NCBI GenBank assembly: GCA_002717655.1 | Contig: PBAY01000038.1 | Span: forward strand, 1-62,561 | Origin: Phycisphaerae bacterium | GTDB lineage: Bacteria; Planctomycetota; Phycisphaerae; Phycisphaerales; SM1A02 | Length of the DNA stretch: 62,561 bases | Direction of reading: 5' to 3' | Shown: positions 1 through 8,891 of the stretch, piece by piece | Layout of the letters: the number at the start of each line of letters is the position of its first letter | Position numbering within the stretch: the first letter of the stretch is position 1 | Translations under genes and position numbers: made by a program | The notes under the pieces: generated by a model | Told to the model about the DNA's origin: nothing | Databases searched by the model: none | The model's input: only the letters and a program-made list of their open reading frames with translations

Positions 1-41
1 CCCCGCTGCACCATGTTCTCGAATCATTGAAGGTATGGGTT

Positions 42-1118
42 TCAGCCAACTTTCGGCTGTCCCTCAAGATACTTCTCAAGGGTCTCTTTCATTTCATCCT
101 TCTGTCCTTCAGGTGCATGCTGAATGGCACGTTCCTGAGTCGCGATGGCCTTGTCGACCATTCCCTTGTCGAAATAGGCACGGGCAAGGGTGTCAAGAAT
201 GGATGCATCCTTGTTTTCGGTCAGTTGGTTGGCTCGTTCAGCAGCCTTCATGGCGAAGTTGAGGTCGCGATGCTTGATATTGGGATTGGTCAGAACGGAC
301 CAGCTCACGGAGTTGAGCATCTGGGCATTGTCCCAGTTGTTCATCAGTACGGAGTCACCAAGAGAATAGGCATCCTTGGCATGATCATCCGACATCAACA
401 TCATCTGGAACTTGGTTTCCATGAGTACGGTCATGTCAGGGTGCTTGGCAGCAGCAGCATCAATGGCCTCGAATGCCTTGGTGTAGTTTCCGGACTGACT
501 TGCCTGACGGAGCACGGGGGTCAACGTCCTCATGACGCGTTCCTCTTCCTGTTCCTTCTTGAAGTCGACGGCAAAGGCTTCACGGTCCCAGGTGCCTGCG
601 AAGTAGGACTCGAGGACCGGGTCGATGGTGCCTGGATGACCGATCCACTCGATGCGACCCTCCTTACCGACGAGGTAGCCGCAGGGGATACCATTCTGTC
701 CAGCAGGTCCCATCCAGTTCTTGGCAATGGAATCGTTCATTTCAAGGCCGACTGTGTAGTCCATCTTGTCACCTTGCTTGGCAACGAATTCCTTGACCAT
801 CGGCATGGGATCATCGCCACGTTCCCAGACGCCTACGCCGAGGATGCGAAGCTTGCCCTTGTATTGCTTCTGGAGTTTACTCAGATGGGGAAAGGCTCGG
901 ATGCACGGACCGCACCAGGTTGCCCAGCATTCAACGAGATAGGTTTCACCTTCCTTGAAGGCTTCGACCGGCTTGCCCTTGATCCAGGAGACATCCTTGA
1001 TCGAAGGAGCCTTGTCACCAATGGTGAGCGTCTTCTGTGGTTTGTCAGTGTCCTGTGCGAGTGCCAGACTGCCGCTGAGCAGCAGGCCCGCGGCGATGGA
1101 AGTCAGAATTCGAGACAT
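42..1118 (-). CDS. exported TlpA-like thioredoxin-domain protein (copy 1)
   Basis: Probable periplasmic thiol-disulfide protein of the TlpA/ResA type, 358 residues from the chosen ATG. The start MSRILTS gives a clean signal peptide (hydrophobic stretch ending SLALAQ) and has GGGAG upstream; the open frame extends 33 codons further but without signal-peptide character. The redox motif WATWCGPC lies in an alkyl-hydroperoxide-reductase/TlpA-type fold, followed by IPCGYLVGKEGRIEWIGHPG. The C-terminal 150 residues are helical and end in a TPR-like unit (LDTLARAYFDKGMVDKAIAT). It is the last gene of the minus-strand operon visible here and is a paralogue of the gene directly upstream. The fold is clear; the substrate is unknown. 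Confidence 0.85.
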   Translation of the reverse strand: MSRILTSIAAGLLLSGSLALAQDTDKPQKTLTIGDKAPSIKDVSWIKGKPVEAFKEGETYLVECWATWCGPCIRAFPHLSKLQKQYKGKLRILGVGVWERGDDPMPMVKEFVAKQGDKMDYTVGLEMNDSIAKNWMGPAGQNGIPCGYLVGKEGRIEWIGHPGTIDPVLESYFAGTWDREAFAVDFKKEQEEERVMRTLTPVLRQASQSGNYTKAFEAIDAAAAKHPDMTVLMETKFQMMLMSDDHAKDAYSLGDSVLMNNWDNAQMLNSVSWSVLTNPNIKHRDLNFAMKAAERANQLTENKDASILDTLARAYFDKGMVDKAIATQERAIQHAPEGQKDEMKETLEKYLEGQPKVG

Positions 1119-1265
1119 GGTCTTCTCCCTTGTTCGGATTTTTGGATAGTGAGGTGATGCTTCACCTTGCCAGTGCGATTCCACACCATACAACCAAAGT
1201 GATGGGCCTGGCCTCAAGGGGGCTGAGTGAAGCTTGATTCAGCAGTCAAACGCGGTTCAATGGCC

Positions 1266-2408
1266 TCAGGAGCCGGCCTTGCTTCCCCGGTACATGTCCA
1301 AGGTTTCCTGAAGGGACGCTTTGGACTTTTCAGGGGCCTTCATGACGGCTCGCTCCTGGATCTTGATGGCCTCTTCCTTTTCCCCCATGTCCCAGTGAAC
1401 TCGGGCCAGTGTGTCCAGGATGTTCGAGTCCTGATGGTTCTCAAGCGTGTCTGCTCGTGAGGCACAGCGAAGAGCCAGATCGAAGTCTCGATCCTTGAGC
1501 TCTGGTTCCGAAACGATCATCCAACTCATGGCATTCAGAACGGACGACGTATTCCATTCATCTTGAGCCAGTTGGCTGCCATATTCATAGGCTTCCTTGG
1601 TGTGACCTGGAACAGTCAGAAGAAGTTGGAACTTGTCCATTCGGAAAGAGGTAACTGTTGGAAACGCGGTGATCGCGCGGTCAAGTGTGGACAGTGCAAG
1701 TGCCATCGAGCCCCCAGCCTGTGCTTCACGTATGGCGGCCTTCGTACTTGCTCTGGCGATCACGAAGGCATTCTCCTTGCGATACTCCATGTTGAATGCT
1801 TCACGATTCCATTGGCCTGACACATAGGCATCGAGTGCCTTGGTCATTTCGTCCTTGCTGTAAGGGTGGCCATACCATTCCACCTGTCCTGCTCGCCCGA
1901 TGATGAAGGCCGATGGAATCCCGATTCTTCCCGCTCCGTCCATCCAGGCGTTTGCTGTTTCGCGGTCCTGATCGACTGCGACCGCATATTCCATCGCGAG
2001 ATCCGGATCCTGCTTCACGCGGGCAAGCTCAACCCTTGATTCGACGAAGCTGGCGACAGCCGTGTTGCGTTCCTTCTGGGTCTTCTCACGCTGCCAGATC
2101 GCGATGCTGATGACTTCGACTTCCGGATACTTGCGTTGGAACTGAGTCAGGCGAGGGATGCCTCTGATGCACGGCCCGCACCAGGTAGCCCAGAATTCAA
2201 TGACATAGATCCTTCCGTCCTCGAACTGCTTGATCTCATCGCCTTTGATCCACTTGGCGATATGCAGTGGTGGGGCGGCATCTCCAGCCTTGAGGCGTGC
2301 CTCGGGCAGTTCTGCACCCTCGATGGGTTGAACCTGAGCCATGGCAGCACTTGCCAGGAACAGCAGGACAGCAAGGCAACGGATCATGAATAGATTTCCT
2401 GAGTACAT
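1266..2408 (-). CDS. exported TlpA-like thioredoxin-domain protein (copy 2)
   Basis: Paralogue of the downstream gene: signal peptide, TlpA-like thioredoxin domain with WATWCGPC, the same IPSAFIIGRAGQVEWYGHP segment, and a helical C-terminus with the TPR-like LDTLARVHWDMGEKEEAIKI. The start is ambiguous. The ATG at 2408 has AGGAAA overlapping the stop codon of the E2 gene 9 bases away; an internal ATG at 2387 gives a shorter signal peptide and also has AGGA. Tight spacing to the 2-oxoacid dehydrogenase E2 gene puts it in the same transcript. It is probably a periplasmic thiol-disulfide reductant; why it sits with an aromatic degradation operon is not evident. Confidence 0.82.
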   Translation of the reverse strand: MYSGNLFMIRCLAVLLFLASAAMAQVQPIEGAELPEARLKAGDAAPPLHIAKWIKGDEIKQFEDGRIYVIEFWATWCGPCIRGIPRLTQFQRKYPEVEVISIAIWQREKTQKERNTAVASFVESRVELARVKQDPDLAMEYAVAVDQDRETANAWMDGAGRIGIPSAFIIGRAGQVEWYGHPYSKDEMTKALDAYVSGQWNREAFNMEYRKENAFVIARASTKAAIREAQAGGSMALALSTLDRAITAFPTVTSFRMDKFQLLLTVPGHTKEAYEYGSQLAQDEWNTSSVLNAMSWMIVSEPELKDRDFDLALRCASRADTLENHQDSNILDTLARVHWDMGEKEEAIKIQERAVMKAPEKSKASLQETLDMYRGSKAGS

Positions 2409-2417
2409 TCGAGTTTC

Positions 2418-3746
2418 CTAGAGCATGAATCGCATGGGGTTCTCGAGATCATCAATCACATGGCCGATGAACGGCACTTCTCGCCCTCCATCAACCAGAC
2501 GATGGTCCATGGAATGGCTCAACGGAAGGATGAGACGTGGAACCACTTCGTCGTCCACGACCCATGCCATTTTCTGCGCTCGGCCTACGGCGAGGCAGGC
2601 GACCTGTCCAGGCGTGATGATTGGAGTCGAGTATCTGGTCCGACCCATCGCGCCTGCATTGGAGATCGTGTAGGTGCCACCACGGGTATCTTCGATCGAG
2701 AAGGTGGCATTTCGTGCATTGTCTGAGATCACCTGCAGGTGATCAGCAAGCTCGCCGACGCCCATTCGATTCGCATCGCGGATGACCGGTGCAACCAGAC
2801 CCCGTGGAGTATCGACACCGATTCCGATGTTGACGTATCGACGGAAGATGATCTCGCCTGTGCTTTCATCGAGTGTTGCGTTGAGTATCGGGAAGGCAGC
2901 TAGAGCCCTGCATACGGCGCGAATCACGAAGGCAAGGGAAGTCACACGTCGATCGGGTCTGGCAGGATCCTGGAATCCCTTGCGAAGAATCTCCAGTTCA
3001 GTGATGTCGGCGTCATTGCAATCGGTCACATGTGGAATCGTGGTCCAGGAGGTGCACATGACCTGTGAAATTGACTTGCGAGCCTGAGTCAGCGGTGCCC
3101 GAACAATCTCGCCGTACTGGTCCTGATCAGCTCGTCCTTCGATATCCAGTGCAAGTGGTGGAGTCGAGCTGGTGGAGGTGGCGCGTGGTGCGATCGGCGT
3201 CGCTGGAACCGCAGCCTGAGGTGTCACGACCACTGCAGGGGGCGCGGGTGCTGGAGTGACAGGTTCTGCTGCAACTGGACTGGATTGATGTGACTCCACA
3301 TCACGTCGAGTGACTCGGCCACCAGGTCCTGTTCCGGCAATGCTGCTCAATTCGATTCCGAGTTGGCGAGCGAGTCGTCTGACGGAGGGAGAGGCGGGGG
3401 TTCGCTTGCCTTCGCGGCGAACTGGTTGAGCAACTTCAGAAGTTGTGGCCTGTTCGGAGGATGGGGCGGGCGATGATGAAGCGGTCGAGGACTGAGTACC
3501 TTCGGCTTCAAAGGTGAACATGACGTCGCCGACATGAACAAGCTGCTGTTCTTCAACATGAATTCGATGGACACGGCCGCTGACTGGAGACGGGATCTCC
3601 ACCGCTGCCTTGTCGGTTTCGACTTCCATGATGTGCTGGTCTTCCTTCACGTGCTCGCCTTCTGCGACAAGCAGGCGCATGATCTGCCCTTCATGGACAC
3701 CCTCGCCCAGATCTGGAAGCCGGAATTCAGTCATGGTCGCCATCAT
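2418..3746 (-). CDS. 2-oxoacid dehydrogenase complex E2, dihydrolipoyl acyltransferase
   Basis: Core acyltransferase of a branched-chain/pyruvate-type dehydrogenase complex; it moves the acyl group from lipoamide to CoA in the cytoplasm. The N-terminal lipoyl domain carries the lipoylated Lys in VETDKAAVEIPS (about residue 46). A Pro/Ala/Thr-rich linker follows, then a peripheral-subunit-binding domain (SVRRLARQLGIELSSIAGTG) and the catalytic domain ending in SHSMDHRLVDGG, which holds the active-site His and Asp. I chose ATGATG at 3746 because GGGA lies 6 bases upstream; starts at 3758 or 3734 are possible. The 5' end is only a few bases from the E1beta stop. No E3 gene is visible. The acyl specificity cannot be read from sequence. 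Confidence 0.92.
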   Translation of the reverse strand: MMATMTEFRLPDLGEGVHEGQIMRLLVAEGEHVKEDQHIMEVETDKAAVEIPSPVSGRVHRIHVEEQQLVHVGDVMFTFEAEGTQSSTASSSPAPSSEQATTSEVAQPVRREGKRTPASPSVRRLARQLGIELSSIAGTGPGGRVTRRDVESHQSSPVAAEPVTPAPAPPAVVVTPQAAVPATPIAPRATSTSSTPPLALDIEGRADQDQYGEIVRAPLTQARKSISQVMCTSWTTIPHVTDCNDADITELEILRKGFQDPARPDRRVTSLAFVIRAVCRALAAFPILNATLDESTGEIIFRRYVNIGIGVDTPRGLVAPVIRDANRMGVGELADHLQVISDNARNATFSIEDTRGGTYTISNAGAMGRTRYSTPIITPGQVACLAVGRAQKMAWVVDDEVVPRLILPLSHSMDHRLVDGGREVPFIGHVIDDLENPMRFML

Positions 3747-3748
3747 CA

Positions 3749-4732
3749 CTATTCCCACGCCATCGTTTCTCGTGCCGCCGTCATGATGTCATCGGCATCA
3801 GGGAGGAAGTGTTGCTCGGTCTGGAAGTAGGGGAATGGGATGTCATAGCCTGTCAGTCTTCGAATTGGTGCTTCCAGATATTCGAAGGCGGACTCGTTGA
3901 TTCTGGCGATGATCTCCGAGGCGATGCCACAGGTTCGATGACCTTCATGGACAATGAGGCAGCGTCCCGTCTTTCCAACGGATTCGCAGATGGTCTCGGA
4001 ATCCATGGGTGAGATGGTCAGCAGATCGATCAGTTCAACATCAATGTTGAATTCATCAACGAGATCCTCGACGGCTTCGCGACAGGTCCTCATCATCGCG
4101 CCGTAGCTGATGAGTGTCAGATCCTTGCCGGGTCGTACGACTTCAGCCTTGCCGATAGGCATGGTTTCCCGTTCTTCAGGAACATCTTCACGAAATGCCC
4201 GGTAGACCGCCTTGGGTTCATAGAAGATCACGGGATCCGGATCGTCGATTGCCGCGGCGAGCAGTGCACGGGCATTGCGTGGTCCGGAGGGTATGACGAC
4301 CTTGAGCCCGGGAGTATGAGCCCAGTAGGTTTCGCGTGATTCACTGTGATGTTCTACGGCTCGGATTCCTCCACCGAATGGAGTTCGCAGCACCACTCGC
4401 ATCGGGAATCGGCCCATGGTTCGATTATGCAGGCGAGCCATGTTCTGTTCGATCTGATCGAATGCCTGCATCGTGAAGCCTGAGAACTGGATTTCGGCAA
4501 CTGGCTTCATGCCATGGATCGCCATGCCGACCGCTGTTCCGATGATGCCACACTCGGCGAGTGGCGTATCCATGACACGGTCACGTCCATATCGTTGGAA
4601 TAGACCCTTGGTCACACGGAACACGCCACCATTGATGCCGACATCCTGACCCATGATCATCACGTCATCATCGGCGGCCATCGCTTCATCAAGTGCCAGG
4701 TTGAGTGCTTCAACCATCGTCTTCTGCGCCAT
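3749..4732 (-). CDS. 2-oxoacid dehydrogenase E1 component, beta subunit
   Basis: Beta subunit of the thiamine-diphosphate-dependent decarboxylase E1, 327 residues, full length for the PdhB/BkdA2 family. The N-terminus MVEALNLALDEAMAADDDV, followed by GQDVG and GVFRVTKGL, is typical, as are GIIGTAVGMAIHGMKPVAEI and the C-terminal transketolase-like domain with LTGYDIPFPY. Its ATG overlaps the stop of the E1alpha gene by one base (TGATG), so the two subunits are translationally coupled. Together with the alpha and E2 genes it encodes everything but E3 of a complete complex. Confidence 0.93.
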   Translation of the reverse strand: MAQKTMVEALNLALDEAMAADDDVMIMGQDVGINGGVFRVTKGLFQRYGRDRVMDTPLAECGIIGTAVGMAIHGMKPVAEIQFSGFTMQAFDQIEQNMARLHNRTMGRFPMRVVLRTPFGGGIRAVEHHSESRETYWAHTPGLKVVIPSGPRNARALLAAAIDDPDPVIFYEPKAVYRAFREDVPEERETMPIGKAEVVRPGKDLTLISYGAMMRTCREAVEDLVDEFNIDVELIDLLTISPMDSETICESVGKTGRCLIVHEGHRTCGIASEIIARINESAFEYLEAPIRRLTGYDIPFPYFQTEQHFLPDADDIMTAARETMAWE

Positions 4733-5907
4733 CAGTCCTGCCCTCCGATACCGCGACGCTTGAGTCTCTTCCAGTACTCCTCGCGCTGGCGTTCAAGTTC
4801 AGGGGGCATGTTGACGTAGAGATTCTCAAAGATGCCTTCCGGATCGGCCTGAGCCATGTTCCGGAAGCGTTCACGTGCTTCCAGAACTTCAGCATCACAT
4901 GAAGCACGGACTTCAGCAGCTGCTTCGGTCGAGAGAAGACCCTTTTGCTTCAGATACAGTTCGAACCGGTTGATTGGATCTCGTTTTTTCCACGGTTCCG
5001 ATTCAGCATCCTCCCGATACACGGTTGGATCATCAGCGGTGGTGTGGAGGCTCATCCGATAGGTCATTGCTTCGATGAAGGTGGCACCGCCGCCTTCTCG
5101 ACCTCGTGTGATAGCCTCTCGCATCGCGACGATCATGGCAAGAATGTCATTGCCATCAACTCGAATGGTGGGCAGTCCGAAGCCGGGGCCACGAACAGCC
5201 AGACTATCGGTGGCGAACTGGTATTTTGATGGTGTGGAAATGGCCCAGCCGTTATTTTCACAGACCAGAATTGCAGGTGCCTGATCCACGGCGGCAAAGT
5301 TGAAGGCTTCACTGATCGCACCCTGGGACATGGCACCATCACCAAAGTTCACCACGACGACGTCGCGTTCCTTTCTGCGTCTGATCGCCATCGCGATGCC
5401 CACTGCAGGAAGGACATGTGATCCAATCACGATTGAGAAAGGTAGATCATTGACCCCTTCAGGTGGGGGGAAGCCACAGTGGTAACCGGCCCAGAGCATG
5501 AAGAGCTGTTCCATCGGCCAGCCACGGAGAATCTGGGCGCCGAATGAACGGTAGGAAGGACTGAACCAGTCCTGACGTGTCAGCTCCCAGACCTGTCCGA
5601 CCATACAGGCTTCCTGGCCAAGGTTCGGCGCAAAGGTTCCCATCTCACCCTGCCGTTGCATGGTCAGCATGCGGGCGTCAAAGGCCCGGCTCAGGACCAT
5701 GGCTCGGTGGAGGCCAAGGAGCTCTTCGGAATCCAGCCCTGGATCACGTGCAGGATCGACCCGGCCATTGTCATCCAGTATCTGGAGCGTTTCGAGTTGG
5801 CCAAGATCTGTTGCGTTCGTATCCATGGCGCCGGGGGTTGGAAGGGAGGGACCGGGTTTGGACGGGTCCACGCCCTGCCGTTGCTGGGCGGTCGGCGTCG
5901 TGCTCAT
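4732..5907 (-). CDS. 2-oxoacid dehydrogenase E1 component, alpha subunit
   Basis: Alpha subunit of E1, 391 residues. It has the thiamine-diphosphate binding block (NFGDGAMSQGAISEAFNFA ending near ENNGWAIS), GQEACMVG, SYRSFGAQI, and the phosphorylation-loop-like YRMSLHTTADDPT with Ser and His. The start ATG at 5907 (MSTTPTAQQ) is preferred over the upstream in-frame ATG at 5991, which would run into paaD. The gene lies directly downstream of paaABCD, which makes an aromatic or branched-chain 2-oxoacid (for example phenylpyruvate) a plausible substrate; this is inferred from context, not from active-site residues. Confidence 0.92.
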   Translation of the reverse strand: MSTTPTAQQRQGVDPSKPGPSLPTPGAMDTNATDLGQLETLQILDDNGRVDPARDPGLDSEELLGLHRAMVLSRAFDARMLTMQRQGEMGTFAPNLGQEACMVGQVWELTRQDWFSPSYRSFGAQILRGWPMEQLFMLWAGYHCGFPPPEGVNDLPFSIVIGSHVLPAVGIAMAIRRRKERDVVVVNFGDGAMSQGAISEAFNFAAVDQAPAILVCENNGWAISTPSKYQFATDSLAVRGPGFGLPTIRVDGNDILAMIVAMREAITRGREGGGATFIEAMTYRMSLHTTADDPTVYREDAESEPWKKRDPINRFELYLKQKGLLSTEAAAEVRASCDAEVLEARERFRNMAQADPEGIFENLYVNMPPELERQREEYWKRLKRRGIGGQD

Positions 5908-5951
5908 AGGTGTGGAATTGTAGCAGCCCGGAGGCTCGGACAGGTTAGGTC

Positions 5952-6449
5952 TCAGTCGACCTTCTTCATGTGTTCGAACTGGTTCCGGCATGCCTCACAG
6001 AAATAGATGGAACGGCATCGAGTGGGCCCATAGGGGCTGTCCAGACGGGTTTGAGGGCTTCCACAGTAGGGGCAGGGGATGGCTGAGGTCATCAGCGGGA
6101 CCGCTCCATCGCCGCCCTGGCACCCCGGGACGCTGACCCCATGCTTCTCAAGTTGGGCTCTTCCGGCTTCGCTGATGCGATCTACTGACCAGGGAGGGTC
6201 GAACAGCCATTCCACCTGGCAGTCGGCAACTTCAGGCAATTGGGCGATCTTGTCGTGGACATCACGGGCAATCATGTCCAGAGCAGGGCATCCGACAAAG
6301 GTCGGAAGCAGGGAAACGTGAACATGGCATTGCGTTTCTGATGATTCGATTCGTATCGCCTGGATCAGTCCCAGGTCAACGATGCTGATGGGCAATTCAG
6401 GATCAGGGACTTCAAGCAGAAGGGTCTGGATGTCCTCTTGGGCTACCAC
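5952..6449 (-). CDS. paaD: PaaD, phenylacetyl-CoA epoxidase assembly protein
   Basis: PaaD-family protein of 165 residues. The N-terminal MIP18/DUF59-like domain has DPELPISIVDLGLI and FVGCPALD. The C-terminal zinc-ribbon-like tail carries CPYCGSPQTRLDS, then GPTRCRS and CEACRNQFEHMK, as in known PaaD proteins. PaaD is thought to help assemble the iron-containing PaaABC(E) epoxidase rather than to catalyse. Its start lies 7 bases inside the 3' end of paaC, so it is coupled to it. Confidence 0.93.
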   Translation of the reverse strand: MVAQEDIQTLLLEVPDPELPISIVDLGLIQAIRIESSETQCHVHVSLLPTFVGCPALDMIARDVHDKIAQLPEVADCQVEWLFDPPWSVDRISEAGRAQLEKHGVSVPGCQGGDGAVPLMTSAIPCPYCGSPQTRLDSPYGPTRCRSIYFCEACRNQFEHMKKVD

Positions 6450-7207
6450 GCCGCGCCTGGCTCGATCCGCCGGACCTCGGTCATTTCCGTGAGCTGCTCA
6501 TGAAAGTGATCAGCGTGCTTGCCTCGTCGTCCGCCTTCGACATTTCGATCAGGGAGTGTGAAGGTCGCGGCAAGTCCGGCATCCTGAAGGGTGATCTGAA
6601 GTTGATCGGTCCATTGCTTGAAGATCTCTTCACGCCCGCAGTAGTAGCCATCGTCATCGTTCACCAGTCGGCCTGGGATCTCCAGCACCATCCCTGCCAG
6701 AGGGGCGATCCGGTCGAGTGCGGCCTGCATGCGGGCCTGTGATTCCGGACCTGCCTGAGCCAGTCGCTTGATCCAACGCTCCAGATGAGTCACTTGAAGA
6801 TTCTGTTCAGGAAGAATTCGGCCACATCGAGCAACAAGATCAGCATCATCGTGTCGGGACAGTCGTTCGATCGCGATCTGGGTGAACGCAGCCATCAACC
6901 ACCGTTTGACGACGGAGTTGGCCCAGTCGAATTCATCCGATTGCGTGGTCAGATCACAGCACATGTAGTCTGCAGGGTCACGTTCGAATGCAATGACATC
7001 TGGATCAAGACCGTAGGTATTCCCGAGGTACTCATAGAGCGTCAAGGCATGACTCAGATCATCCTGAGCCATTGCTGACGATGCGATGTCCTCTTCGAGG
7101 ATCGGACCAAGTCCCGTCCAGTCACTCTGGACATGACCAAGCATGAGCTTGTCATCAGCATGGGCAAGGATCAATGAGGCGGTCGGATTGGTCAGCATGT
7201 CTTGCAT
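6443..7207 (-). CDS. paaC: PaaC, structural subunit of phenylacetyl-CoA epoxidase
   Basis: PaaC of the ring 1,2-phenylacetyl-CoA epoxidase, 254 residues, as usual for the family. It is a ferritin-like helical protein that partners PaaA. Diagnostic segments are LILAHADDKLMLGHVQSDW near the N-terminus, the central DPADYMCCDLTTQSDEFDWA and the following LMAAFTQIAIERL. It lies between paaB and paaD in the standard gene order. The start could also be the ATG three codons downstream. Confidence 0.93.
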   Translation of the reverse strand: MQDMLTNPTASLILAHADDKLMLGHVQSDWTGLGPILEEDIASSAMAQDDLSHALTLYEYLGNTYGLDPDVIAFERDPADYMCCDLTTQSDEFDWANSVVKRWLMAAFTQIAIERLSRHDDADLVARCGRILPEQNLQVTHLERWIKRLAQAGPESQARMQAALDRIAPLAGMVLEIPGRLVNDDDGYYCGREEIFKQWTDQLQITLQDAGLAATFTLPDRNVEGGRRGKHADHFHEQLTEMTEVRRIEPGAAW

Positions 7208-7226
7208 GACAGTGGATCACGGACAC

Positions 7227-7835
7227 TCAGAAGTGTTTGTGAATGTCCTCCTTGCGATAATCCTCATAGGTTTCCGCATCGCGAATACGAGTCCATTTCT
7301 CACGTACGCCTTTGCTGTAACCCTTGGCAAACTTGTAGTTCATGTCGTGCAGGCGCCAGATGAGTCCACCTCTTCCATCCGAGATGGTGATGTGTTCTTC
7401 AGGAACAACTCGGAACTGCACGATTCTGCCATTGGCATAGGCAGTCGTTCCGCGAGCAATGGCTTCCGTGGAGTCAGGCGCATTGATGGTTCCCAGCAGT
7501 TCCAGATTTCCCCCGCGTCGGGGCAGACCGAAGACGCACCAGCTTGTACCGTCATCCCCGGCCGAATCGCCTGCCTCCAATGGTTCGAACCCGCATGGCC
7601 CGTCATGTGCGAATCTGGCGTGATGAGTCAGTATGGCGACACACGCTTCATCAAGCCCGTAGTGCTCGCTTGAGAACTGCAAGGCGAGTTCCAGATCTGG
7701 CGCATTCAGTGAACCGGCCCACCTGAAACGGGCTTCTGGTTTCTTCTGGGTGTAGACGATCCAGTGTTCCGTGTCCGGTGTGCCCGGAGCAAGATCGCCC
7801 TCATGCTGAATCAATTGTTCACGGATCTTCGACAT
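7227..7835 (-). CDS. paaB: PaaB, duplicated subunit of phenylacetyl-CoA epoxidase
   Basis: Position and motifs identify PaaB, but at 202 residues it is about twice the usual ~95. Two PaaB-like units are visible. Unit 1, about residues 25-72, has WIVYTQKKPEARFRWAGSLN and then APDLELALQ. Unit 2, about residues 99-150, has WCVFGLPRRGGNLELLGTIN and then APDSTEAIA. A C-terminal region of about 50 residues rich in basic and aromatic residues follows. In the known complex PaaB forms a dimer bridging PaaAC units; a fused pair could supply both halves in one chain (inference). The start lies 6 bases after the paaA stop. Confidence 0.88.
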   Translation of the reverse strand: MSKIREQLIQHEGDLAPGTPDTEHWIVYTQKKPEARFRWAGSLNAPDLELALQFSSEHYGLDEACVAILTHHARFAHDGPCGFEPLEAGDSAGDDGTSWCVFGLPRRGGNLELLGTINAPDSTEAIARGTTAYANGRIVQFRVVPEEHITISDGRGGLIWRLHDMNYKFAKGYSKGVREKWTRIRDAETYEDYRKEDIHKHF

Positions 7836-7841
7836 GGTGAA

Positions 7842-8864
7842 TCAGGCTGCAGGTGGGGTGGATACGGTTCCCGAGGTGATGGCACGACGTACCCATCCGC
7901 CTTGTTCATAGGAGAACCGGCGAAGAGAGAGTCGGTGTTGGTTGCAGGGGCCATTTCCTCGAATCACTCGCCAGAATTCATCCCAGTCGGGTTGGGTGAA
8001 TGACCAGTTGCCTGTTGCTTCATCGAGCATCAATGCTTCATCCGGCGTAGCGGAGGTCACGTATCCCTTGTCGTCCTTGGTGACGACATTGACCGTCAAT
8101 CCCAGATCCTGGGCAGCGGGTGCGAATCGGTTGACGAACCGCTGTCTCAGAGAGTCGTTTCGTTCAACCTTCATCCGCCACCTCATCGGTGGTCGGGATT
8201 CAGCATTCGGTTTGTCCGCAGGACCGAAGAACATCAATGAAACAGGCCACCAGCGGTCAAAGGCTTCCTGAGTCATCTTCTTCTGTCCTGGTGTACCGCT
8301 CATCAGTGTCAGGACCATGTCCTCTCCACTCTTGAAGTGGAAGGCCTCTTCCATGTTGATTCGGTTCATGGTTCTGACATATGGACCATAGGCTCCATCA
8401 GCGAGCGTCTTCTGATTCATGATCGCGGCGCCATCGATGAGCCATTGGATCATGGCGATGTCAGCCCAGGTCGGGGCGGGATAGTTGAAGCAGTTGTGAT
8501 ACTTCGTCTTTCCGGTGACCAGATCACGCAGCATGTCATCGCGACTCTTGCCAAGCTCCTGCGACACCCGGTAGAGCATCTGCCCGTGGCCGACCTCGTC
8601 CTGCACCTTGGCAGTCAGTGCCAGTTTCCGCCGCATGCTTGGTGCCCGTGTGATCCATTCGCCTTCTGGAAGCGCGCCGATGATCTCACTGTTGGCGTGA
8701 TGTTCAGCCATCCCCAGCATGCCCATGCGATAGGCATCGGGCATCCAGTCACCGGCTTCAATCAGAACACCATCAGCAATTCGTTGTTCGAATTCAGCGA
8801 GCTTTTCGGGATCTTCATGCCCAGTTGGATCCATGGGCTGAGAGGGATTTGAGGCACCGCTCAT
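7842..8864 (-). CDS. paaA: PaaA, catalytic di-iron subunit of phenylacetyl-CoA epoxidase
   Basis: Catalytic subunit that epoxidises the aromatic ring of phenylacetyl-CoA, 340 residues. Strong family signatures are DWMPDAYRM, SEIIGALPEGEWITRAPS, the di-iron ligand segment AKVQDEVGHG, TWADIAMIQWLIDGAAIMNQ, the second ligand segment NMEEAFHFKSGE, RWWPVSLMFFGPADKPNAES and the C-terminal WDEFWRVIRGNGPCN. The start has AAGGAAGGA upstream. It heads paaABCD; the reductase gene paaE, needed for electron supply, is not in the window. Confidence 0.96.
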   Translation of the reverse strand: MSGASNPSQPMDPTGHEDPEKLAEFEQRIADGVLIEAGDWMPDAYRMGMLGMAEHHANSEIIGALPEGEWITRAPSMRRKLALTAKVQDEVGHGQMLYRVSQELGKSRDDMLRDLVTGKTKYHNCFNYPAPTWADIAMIQWLIDGAAIMNQKTLADGAYGPYVRTMNRINMEEAFHFKSGEDMVLTLMSGTPGQKKMTQEAFDRWWPVSLMFFGPADKPNAESRPPMRWRMKVERNDSLRQRFVNRFAPAAQDLGLTVNVVTKDDKGYVTSATPDEALMLDEATGNWSFTQPDWDEFWRVIRGNGPCNQHRLSLRRFSYEQGGWVRRAITSGTVSTPPAA

Positions 8865-8891
8865 GTCGTTCCTTCCTTGCAGCAGAGTTGA

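Noticed and set aside
27-1157. Long plus-strand open frame (376 codons) opposite the thioredoxin-like gene
   Set aside because: Antisense to a clear TlpA-like gene; the translation is low in domain character.
1151-1168. AGGTGA/TCACCT hairpin between the two thioredoxin-like genes as terminator
   Set aside because: Stem of six pairs and no T run on the minus strand; too weak.
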